Positions 14,121 to 20,058 of a stretch of DNA of 20,058 nt are shown in pieces (positions within the stretch are counted from its first letter, which is position 1; each line of letters begins with the position of its first letter). The notes under the pieces were generated by a model. That model saw only the letters and a list, made by a program, of their open reading frames with translations. It did no database searches and was not told the origin of the DNA. Source of the stretch: Phycisphaerae bacterium (GTDB lineage: Bacteria > Planctomycetota > Phycisphaerae > UBA1845); the NCBI GenBank assembly GCA_029260155.1, contig JAJDDU010000131.1, positions 1-20,058 of the forward strand, in the 5' to 3' direction. The position numbers were made by a program, and so were the translations under genes.

Positions 14121-14963
14121 ATGGCGGCAATTACTGCCAGTCAGGTCAAGGCGCTTCGCGAGGAAACAGGCCTGCCCATGATGGAATGCAAGTCCGCGCT
14201 GACCGAGACCGGTGGCGACTCGGAGGCAGCCAAGGACTTCCTCAAGAAGAAATACAAGGGCAAGATGGACTCGCGAGCCTCAAACGTGACCGGCGAGGGA
14301 CGCGTGGGGATTTTCATCAGCGACGACAAGACCATGGGAGCCATCGTCGACCTGCGATGCGAAACCGCGCCGGTTGCCAAGACCGATCAGTTCATCGCCT
14401 TGGCCGAGGGAATCGCCAGGTCAGTCGCAGACCAGGCAGATGCGAACCCAACCCCCGAAGCCGCCATGGAGACCGCATCCGTCGTCACTCCCGGCAGGGC
14501 CGTCAAGGATGAGATCACTGAAGTATTCGGCGTGCTGCGCGAGAACATGAAAGTCCACGCCTGCCAGAAGATGTCCGGCGGGTTCCTTTGCAGCTATGTG
14601 CATCACGACGGCAAGAGCGGCGTGCTTATCGCCATGGACAAGGCGCCGACGACCGACAGCGTCGCCGTCGACCTCTGCCACCACGCCGTCTTCAGCAATC
14701 CGCAGGCCATCACCCGCGATCAGATTTCAGCCGAAGAGATCAAGAAAGTCGAAACCCTCGCCCGCGAAATCGCAGAGGGTGAAGGCAAGCCCGCCAACAT
14801 CGTCGACATGATCGCCAAGGGCAAAGTCAACGCTTTCTGTGCGGAGAACGCACTGATGGAGCAGGAACACGTAAAGGTTCCAAAGACCAAGGTCGGCGAC
14901 GTGCTCAAGGCTGCCGGCGTCAGCGCCGTGACGGACGTATGCACCGTTCGAATCGCCGGATGA
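14121..14963 (+). CDS. tsf: Translation elongation factor Ts
   Basis: EF-Ts releases GDP from EF-Tu during translation. The 280-residue product begins with the N-terminal UBA-like domain (ASQVKALREETGLPMMECKSAL, residues 6-27), followed by the core domain (GRVGIFISDDKTMGAIVDLRC) and a C-terminal DVLKAAGV...VCTVRIAG. The stretch that is normally TDFVAKN reads TAPVAKT (82-88): Asp and Phe are replaced by Ala and Pro. I recall similar changes in other planctomycetes. GGAG at 14108-14111 supports the ATG. It lies 34 bp before pyrH, so the two are probably co-transcribed. Confidence 0.97.
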   Translation: MAAITASQVKALREETGLPMMECKSALTETGGDSEAAKDFLKKKYKGKMDSRASNVTGEGRVGIFISDDKTMGAIVDLRCETAPVAKTDQFIALAEGIARSVADQADANPTPEAAMETASVVTPGRAVKDEITEVFGVLRENMKVHACQKMSGGFLCSYVHHDGKSGVLIAMDKAPTTDSVAVDLCHHAVFSNPQAITRDQISAEEIKKVETLAREIAEGEGKPANIVDMIAKGKVNAFCAENALMEQEHVKVPKTKVGDVLKAAGVSAVTDVCTVRIAG

Positions 14964-14997
14964 GCTTGCGACGATCGGAAAGCAAGGGGCTTTCACT

Positions 14998-15717
14998 ATG
15001 GCTGACCTAGCCTACAAACGCGTCGTCCTCAAGATCAGCGGCGAGGGGCTTTGCACTCCCGGTGCGGGCGGCATCGACGCTGTCGAGCTTGAGCGCATCA
15101 GCCGCGAAATCAAATCCGTCGTCGACATCGGCACTCAGGTCGGTTTGGTCATCGGAGGCGGCAACATCGTCCGTGGCGGCGACCTCGCCAAGAAGATCCA
15201 AATCGACGAGACCGCAGCCCACTACATGGGCATGCTCGCCACCGTCATCAACGCCATCGCCGTCCAGGAGGTCCTCGAATCCATCGGCGTCGACACCCGC
15301 GTACAATCCGCCATCGCCATCGACCGTGTCTGCGAGAGTTTCGTCCGCAGGCGAGCCATTCGCCACTTGGAGAAAGGCAGAGTCGTCGTGTTTGCCGGCG
15401 GAACGGGTAACCCCTTCGTTACCACCGACACCGCCGCCGCGCTGCGCGCCTCGGAAATCGGCGCAAGCGTGCTACTCAAAGCCACCAAAGTCGACGGCGT
15501 CTACGCTGCCGACCCGGTGCACAATCCAGACGCCGAGCTGCACCGCCAATTGACCTACAACGAGTTTCTCGACCGCCGTCTCGGCGTCATGGACCTTTCC
15601 GCCATCTTGATGTGCCAGCAGAATCGAATCCCCGTCGTGGTTTTCAACCTCAGAGAATCGGGTAACATGCGGGCCGTCGTCGAGGGTCAAGGCATCGGAA
15701 CGATCGTCGCCGAATAA
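14998..15717 (+). CDS. pyrH: Uridylate (UMP) kinase
   Basis: PyrH phosphorylates UMP to UDP with ATP in pyrimidine nucleotide synthesis; it is a cytosolic hexamer of the amino-acid-kinase fold. The 239 residues match the family's usual length. Visible motifs are KISGEGL (phosphate binding, near residue 12), GGGNIVRGG, AHYMGMLATVINAIAVQ, FAGGTGNPFVTTDTAA, LLKATKVDGVYAADP, and MDLSAILMCQQN. AAGGGG at 14984-14989 precedes the ATG. The stop codon TAA overlaps the AAGGAG ribosome site of frr, indicating tight coupling with the next gene. Confidence 0.98.
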   Translation: MADLAYKRVVLKISGEGLCTPGAGGIDAVELERISREIKSVVDIGTQVGLVIGGGNIVRGGDLAKKIQIDETAAHYMGMLATVINAIAVQEVLESIGVDTRVQSAIAIDRVCESFVRRRAIRHLEKGRVVVFAGGTGNPFVTTDTAAALRASEIGASVLLKATKVDGVYAADPVHNPDAELHRQLTYNEFLDRRLGVMDLSAILMCQQNRIPVVVFNLRESGNMRAVVEGQGIGTIVAE

Positions 15718-15728
15718 GGAGTCGACCC

Positions 15729-16295
15729 ATGTCCGCATCGGAAATCGAAAAGCAATGCACCACCGGCATGGACAAAGCCGTCACGTATCTTGCCGAAGAG
15801 TTGATGGGTATCCGTACCGGCCAGGCAACGCCGGGGCTCGTTGATCACATCAAGATCGAGGTTCCCTCCTACGGCAGCACGATGAACCTGCGTGACCTCG
15901 CCACCATCAGCGTGCCCGATCCGTCAACCATCATGATCAAGGCCTTCGATCCCACAACCATCAAGGACATCGAACGCGGCTTACAGTCTTCCGATCTCGG
16001 CATCACGCCCATGAGTGACGGCAAGATCGTCCGTCTGCCCATCCCACCGCTCTCCGGCGAACGCAGAGATCAACTCGCGACCCAGGTCAAGAAGATGGGT
16101 GAAGCCCAGAAGATCTCGGTACGCAACATCCGCCGCGACATGAACAAGAAAATCGACGCCGACAAGAAGGACTCCAAACTCAGCGAAGACCAAGCCGACG
16201 ACGCCAAAGACCTCGTCCAAAAAATCACCAAACGCCACGAGGACGAAATCGACAAGCAGATCGCCGCCAAGTCCAAGGAAATCCAAGATACCTAA
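15729..16295 (+). CDS. frr: Ribosome recycling factor
   Basis: RRF works with EF-G to split post-termination ribosomes. The product has 188 residues (family ~185). Motifs include ELMGIRTGQATPGLVDHI, LRDLATISVPDPSTIMI, SSDLGITPMSDGKIVRLPIPPLS, and VRNIRRDMNKK, which contains the key arginine of the helical domain. The C-terminal helix is rich in Lys, Asp and Glu. AAGGAG at 15716-15721 overlaps the pyrH stop. It is the last gene of the cluster; a 75-bp gap follows, with a convergent gene and no strong terminator in it. Confidence 0.98.
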   Translation: MSASEIEKQCTTGMDKAVTYLAEELMGIRTGQATPGLVDHIKIEVPSYGSTMNLRDLATISVPDPSTIMIKAFDPTTIKDIERGLQSSDLGITPMSDGKIVRLPIPPLSGERRDQLATQVKKMGEAQKISVRNIRRDMNKKIDADKKDSKLSEDQADDAKDLVQKITKRHEDEIDKQIAAKSKEIQDT

Positions 16296-16370
16296 TTGGG
16301 CGCCGCGGCACTGCTCAAAACCCATCAATCGACAGGTTTCGATTTTCGGGCTTGCTGGCCATTGGACGGT

Positions 16371-18956
16371 CTAGTCACCCGTGAAGAGCAACTCAAACTG
16401 ACCAAAATCCACCATATCCACATCGGTATCCCCGTCGAAGTCCGACGCATCGCACCCTGGTGTGAGCGGTCCGTTACCCGGGCCGGTGAAACACTGAAAC
16501 CACACGGCGTAGTCGAACAGGTCCACGTCCCCGTCGTGGTCGGAGTCGCCTGGTACGTCCGTTAGAGAAAACGTCAGGAATTGCCCGCCGGGAATCGTGT
16601 TGAGGTCCAACGGAACGACGCCCAGGTTGTCGTATCCACCGCCAAGGCCGGCGAGAAACTGATTGCCGATAAGCCCGTCGGGACGCACGAGGACGGCCAT
16701 CAGCTTGATCGTGCCGGTGGTCCCGCTGATAAGCAGATCAGCGAAAGGCAACTCTCCTTCGAATCCACTCGTAGCCGTCGCAGCCGCGGATGTGTCGGTG
16801 TCGGTCACGCCCGCTTGGTTTGCGTTGTGCAGGGCCATCAACATACCGTTGGGATTGGTCCCGCCGACAAGAAACGCGTCGAGGTCATTGACCGTGCCGG
16901 CGCCAACATAGCGTTTCGTCCCACCGCCGTTCGAGCTTAGCGTGTAGTGATCGACGTAGATCGTGCCGCCAAACGCGTTCACGTGGACAACCACGTCCGG
17001 ACTGAAGCCGGAGTCCAATACCAACCCATCGATTGCGGGAAGATTGCCCGGCGGTCCACTGAACGTATCCGTGTCCAACACGTTTTGGCCGCCCGCTTTC
17101 GAATCCACGAACAGCATCATCGCGGTTCCGACGGAGTCGAGATTACCGGTGAGGCCCACGCGCAGCACCTGCCCCTCGACGCGCACGAACAACTGGTTGA
17201 GTTCGTTGACGTTGTCGCCCAATCCGGTGTGGTTGTTCTGCGTCGCGAGCAGAGCGCCGGCGCCCAAATCGACTGGAACCTCCAGGCCGTCGGTCTGATG
17301 CGGTTCCGGTGTGGGCGGATCGACGTTCAAAAGGAGAATCTTGTACCCATAGCTCGGCAGATTGATGCCATACGCGTTCTTGTTGGCGTCGGTCATATCC
17401 GGCAGGAACGAGCCGGTCAGCACGTCCTGCACCGTGGTCGAGTTTCCCGGGATTGTAAACTCCGACAAGTTCAAGCTCGGCGTCTGCGAACTACCGTGCA
17501 CGTTGATGGCCACCAGCAACGTCTCTGAGTCCAGCGTGTGCCTTACGAACGACCAAACGCGTGAGCTGGAATTGGACACCTCGTGGTAGCTGCCTTGGCG
17601 CAGCGCCACATGGTCCTTTCGGGTGGCGATCAGTGTCCGGTAGGTTTCCAGGAGAGAATTCGCATTGCCCTCCTGCTCTTCAACCGACCGACCGTCGTTG
17701 TCGTGAGAGAACGCATTGTTGTACGCCTGCGGGTTGAGCACCCAGTAGTCGGACATGGGCGGTCCCGCCACCGCGTTCCACTTGAAAGGCTCGCGCATGG
17801 GGATGTCGTTTGCGTCGCTGCCATAATCCTGCTTGACGCCCAACATGCCAATCTCGTCGCCGAAGTAGATGATCGGCGGGAACGGCTGGGTCATGTGGAT
17901 GGCCGCTGCCGCTTTGGCTTTCTCAAGGTCTCCGCCGATCACTGAGGTAAGACGATCGACATCGTGATCGCCGACGATCGCCAGAAAGGTTTTGTCCGCT
18001 GGGCGCGCTGCCAGAGTGGTCCGCATTTGCGAGTACAGCGATGAAGCCTGCTCACTGGACAGCGCGTCACGAACGGCAAACTCCAGTGGCTTGGTCATCG
18101 TGGCATCGTGAGCACTGAGTAGCTCCGCACCATGTGAGCCCCAGTCAGCCTGCTCTGCAAACGTGAAGACGTCGGGGTTTGCTAGCAGCAGCTCAGCCTT
18201 CCAATCCTCCCACCAGTCGATGTGGTACCCCCACACACTTTCAGTGCCGTGCCAAGCCGACACATGATCCAGCCGATACCCGTCCACGCCATCGCCCGGA
18301 TCACCATCGCCATCCGGATCCAGCCAGTGCAACGACCAGCCGGTAACGAGGTCTGTGACGTTCGTGTTGTTGAGGTTCCAGTGAATGAACCCCACGGTGT
18401 CACCGTTCCACGTGTTGTACATGCTGCCCAAATAGTCCGTGTTGGCCTGGTTGTAGTAAGCCAGCCAGTCGTCATAAATGGACGATGGGTTGCCGTGGGA
18501 GTCCTGAAACCAGATTGTGTTCTGGGAGATGCCGTAGACTACAAAGTCAACAAACACCTTGATCCCACGAGCGTGGGCCGCGCTGACAAAATTCAGAAAC
18601 CCGTTCTCGTTCCCGAATCGGGGATTGAGTGCATCCGCCGCTCCGTGTTGGTAACCGTGATACGCCGGCGACGGGAAGATCGGAGTCATCCAGATCGCCG
18701 TGATCCCTAAGTCCTCAAGGTAGTCCAGCGAGTCGATCATCCCGCCGAAATCGCCGAATCGCGACGGATCGGCGTCTGAATCACGCCACGCGATGGGCAT
18801 GTACATGTAGAATACATCGTCCTCCGCCTCGCGCCCGCCAAGTGGTTCAGCTCTCGCGTTGTGAGACAGACCGAAGAGCACCAACGCACACAACAGCAGC
18901 ACGCCCCCACGGTCATTCGTGGTTCTTGAGAGAGACCCACATCTCGACGGTTTCAT
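16371..18956 (-). CDS. Secreted GH13 alpha-amylase-family protein with C-terminal dockerin
   Basis: The product has 861 residues from the ATG at 18956, chosen because AGAAGG lies about 11 bases upstream and it gives a compact signal peptide (cleavage after NARA, residue 36). An ATG 21 bases earlier (18977) is possible. GH13 motifs: GITAIWMTPIFPSPAYHGYQ; region I VDFVVYGIS (D137); region II GYRLDHVS (R228, nucleophile D230); region III FTFAEQAD (acid/base E268); region IV VGDHDVDRL (H331, D332). The three catalytic carboxylates are present, but region I lacks the usual Asn-His (Y141, G142). An all-beta C domain follows to ~560, then an unidentified beta-rich region (~570-800) and a dockerin (802-861: DSDHDGDVDLFDY, CFTGPG, DFDGDTDVDMVDF). 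Probable alpha-glucan hydrolysis or transfer outside the cytoplasm; exact specificity cannot be read. Confidence 0.88.
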   Translation of the reverse strand: MKPSRCGSLSRTTNDRGGVLLLCALVLFGLSHNARAEPLGGREAEDDVFYMYMPIAWRDSDADPSRFGDFGGMIDSLDYLEDLGITAIWMTPIFPSPAYHGYQHGAADALNPRFGNENGFLNFVSAAHARGIKVFVDFVVYGISQNTIWFQDSHGNPSSIYDDWLAYYNQANTDYLGSMYNTWNGDTVGFIHWNLNNTNVTDLVTGWSLHWLDPDGDGDPGDGVDGYRLDHVSAWHGTESVWGYHIDWWEDWKAELLLANPDVFTFAEQADWGSHGAELLSAHDATMTKPLEFAVRDALSSEQASSLYSQMRTTLAARPADKTFLAIVGDHDVDRLTSVIGGDLEKAKAAAAIHMTQPFPPIIYFGDEIGMLGVKQDYGSDANDIPMREPFKWNAVAGPPMSDYWVLNPQAYNNAFSHDNDGRSVEEQEGNANSLLETYRTLIATRKDHVALRQGSYHEVSNSSSRVWSFVRHTLDSETLLVAINVHGSSQTPSLNLSEFTIPGNSTTVQDVLTGSFLPDMTDANKNAYGINLPSYGYKILLLNVDPPTPEPHQTDGLEVPVDLGAGALLATQNNHTGLGDNVNELNQLFVRVEGQVLRVGLTGNLDSVGTAMMLFVDSKAGGQNVLDTDTFSGPPGNLPAIDGLVLDSGFSPDVVVHVNAFGGTIYVDHYTLSSNGGGTKRYVGAGTVNDLDAFLVGGTNPNGMLMALHNANQAGVTDTDTSAAATATSGFEGELPFADLLISGTTGTIKLMAVLVRPDGLIGNQFLAGLGGGYDNLGVVPLDLNTIPGGQFLTFSLTDVPGDSDHDGDVDLFDYAVWFQCFTGPGNGPLTPGCDASDFDGDTDVDMVDFGQFELLFTGD

Positions 18957-19261
18957 CACCGACGCGCCCTTCTGCATGAGTACAGCTTGCGTCCTTCAAA
19001 ACAGGGTCCCCGATCAACAGGGTCTCGACCAGTCATCGTAACCGGAACGACCCGCTCTATTCAAGGAATGGTGTCTTGTCTCGCCCCGCCTTCAAAGAAA
19101 TCCGATTCTCCCCCCAGTTGCATCGGCGCCGCCCCGTCGAGTATGCTGCCAATCGATCTTTTCAAGTATCCCCGGCGGGCTGGCGTCGGGGCTGGCGTCG
19201 GGGGTGGCCTCGTCGGGCGGGGCAGAATCAGAGCGAATCACATTCGGAAAGGAGCACAATT
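18957..19261. other. 305-bp divergent intergenic region
   Basis: The region separates the minus-strand amylase gene from the plus-strand repeat protein. It holds a GC-rich 12-bp tandem repeat (19177-19212) and the strong AAAGGAG ribosome site (19248-19254) of the right-hand gene. A weak plus-strand TTGCAT-18-TATGCT pair at 19118-19147 is the only promoter-like element noticed. No additional gene is supported. Confidence 0.5.
19177..19212 (+). repeat. Three tandem 12-bp repeats in a promoter region
   Basis: GGGCTGGCGTCG occurs twice exactly (19177-19188, 19189-19200), followed by a third copy with two changes, GGGGTGGCCTCG (19201-19212). It lies 50 bases upstream of the ATG of the right-hand gene. 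Confidence 0.8.
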
Positions 19262-20058
19262 ATGATGCGTCTAGTGCTGTCAATACTCTGTCTAGGATGC
19301 GGGCCCACAGCCAATGCCGGCGGCGCAGGCGTCCCCGGAACCATCGCCCATCAGGGCGTAATCGCCGTCCACGGACAGCGGTTAACCGGACAGGGAATGC
19401 TCCGCTTCGCGTTACTGAATACCACAACCAACGCCTACTTGTGGGTAAACGACGCCAGCGGGGTGGTGTTCCCGAATCCCCCGACCAACCACGTGACCCT
19501 CACGGTGATCAACGGCGTCTACAATGTCCAACTCGGCGACGCAGCAATCCCGAACATGACAGCGATCCCACCGACAGCGTTCACCGAAAACGAGAGCGTC
19601 GCCCTTCGCATCTGGTTCGACGACGATGTCAACGGCTCCCACCTGCTCGCTCCCGATCAGCCGATCACCAGTGTCCCTTTCGCCCGCCACAGCGCAAGCA
19701 TCAACGACGACGCCATCACGTCCGCCAAGATCGCCGACGGTGTGGTCACCAACGCCGACATGGCCAACAACTCCATCACGTCCGACAAGATCGAAGACGA
19801 AACCATCACCGCCGCCGACCTGTCCGCGGACTCCGTAGCCACTGACCAAATCGCCCCCAGCGCAGTCACCACCAACGAGATCGCAAACAACGCGGTCACA
19901 TCGCTCAAAATCGCTGATGGCGAGGTCGCCATCGGCGACTTGGCCACCTGTGCCGTCACAAGCGACAAGATTCATGACGGAACCGTGAGTGAGGCGTACT
20001 TTGGCAACGACGCTGACTCGCTCACCAAGGTTTCCGCTGGAACAATGTGGTCTGTTGG
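19262..20058 (+). CDS. Secreted fibre-like protein with decapeptide repeats; 3' end outside window
   Basis: An open frame of 265 codons runs off the right edge. AAAGGAG lies 7 bases before ATG-ATG at 19262; the first ATG is used here. Residues 1-19 form a Sec signal peptide (MMRLVLSILCLG..., cleavage after TANA). Residues ~25-148 match a recurring planctomycete/Bacteroidota secreted domain: TIAHQGVIAVHGQRLTGQG, VINGVYNVQLGD, NESVALRIWF, and PITSVPFARHS, the last like the common LTSVPYA ending. Residues 151-250 are ten consecutive 10-residue repeats of the form x-[IV]-T-x-x-x-I-x-x-x. Such repeats in phage tail-fibre and surface proteins suggest an elongated trimeric or beta-helical stalk. The role is unknown; extracellular structure or adhesion is likely. 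Confidence 0.8.
   Translation, partial: MMRLVLSILCLGCGPTANAGGAGVPGTIAHQGVIAVHGQRLTGQGMLRFALLNTTTNAYLWVNDASGVVFPNPPTNHVTLTVINGVYNVQLGDAAIPNMTAIPPTAFTENESVALRIWFDDDVNGSHLLAPDQPITSVPFARHSASINDDAITSAKIADGVVTNADMANNSITSDKIEDETITAADLSADSVATDQIAPSAVTTNEIANNAVTSLKIADGEVAIGDLATCAVTSDKIHDGTVSEAYFGNDADSLTKVSAGTMWSV
19712..20011 (+). repeat. Ten in-frame 30-bp (decapeptide) repeats
   Basis: The units are AITSAKIADG, VVTNADMANN, SITSDKIEDE, TITAADLSAD, SVATDQIAPS, AVTTNEIANN, AVTSLKIADG, EVAIGDLATC, AVTSDKIHDG and TVSEAYFGND. Spacing is exactly ten residues with no indel. Position 2 is I/V, position 7 is I/L/M (F in the last), and K-I-x-D often fills positions 6-9. Conservation is at the protein level, with some DNA identity (CATCACGTCCG occurs twice). 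Confidence 0.88.

Noticed and set aside
16327..16344. AATCGA/TCGATT inverted repeat between frr and the amylase gene as a bidirectional terminator
   Set aside because: The stem is only six mostly A/T pairs and lacks a proper U-run on either side.
19262..19306. Lipoprotein signal on the fibre-like protein (Cys in LCLGC)
   Set aside because: Position -3 of the would-be lipobox is Cys rather than Leu/Val/Ile, and a good signal peptidase I site (TANA) follows.
1..20058. CRISPR array, tRNA, rRNA, transposase or phage integrase
   Set aside because: Reading both strands showed no spaced direct repeats of CRISPR type, no tRNA-like cloverleaf and no transposase or integrase motifs. All repeats found lie within coding modules, except the 12-bp one.

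Overview
The window looks like a chromosomal segment from a GC-rich planctomycete, probably Phycisphaerae-like. Reasons: several large secreted proteins carry dockerin-type Ca-binding tails of the DFDxDGDVD kind, one ends in an IPTL-type sorting signal, EF-Ts carries an ETAPVAK motif in place of the usual TDFVAKN, and many surface proteins are built from Cys-rich repeats. The phylum assignment is an inference from protein style. There is no rRNA gene in the window.

Layout. (1) 1-8682, minus strand: two adjacent giant secreted metallopeptidases. The first to be transcribed (4033-8682) has an M36/fungalysin-like catalytic domain. The second (3870 running off the left edge) has an M43/pappalysin-like metzincin domain. 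The catalytic halves are unrelated, but the last ~520 residues of the two proteins are close copies of one another: Cys-rich units, a cohesin-like beta domain, two Cys-containing dockerin-like units, and a second cohesin-like domain. (2) 9029-12703, plus: a secreted LamG + putative TIM-barrel glycosidase + CBM-like + golvesin-like + dockerin protein with an IPTL-CTERM-like anchor. (3) 13101-16295, plus: the housekeeping cluster rpsB-tsf-pyrH-frr (ribosomal protein S2, EF-Ts, UMP kinase, ribosome recycling factor) in the order conserved across bacteria. (4) 16371-18956, minus: a secreted GH13 alpha-amylase-family enzyme with a C-terminal dockerin; it converges on frr. (5) 19262 to the right edge, plus: the start of a secreted fibre-like protein with ten consecutive 10-residue repeats.

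How it may fit together. Every accessory gene encodes an exported protein, and four of the five carry dockerin-like units. Two of these (the peptidases) also carry domains that read as cohesin-like. The most interesting hypothesis here is an extracellular, Ca-dependent assembly in which proteases and glycan-active enzymes are joined through cohesin/dockerin-type contacts, with one component anchored by an IPTL-type tail. The sequence supports the module architecture; the physical assembly is inference. The translation cluster is an ordinary core island between these accessory genes.
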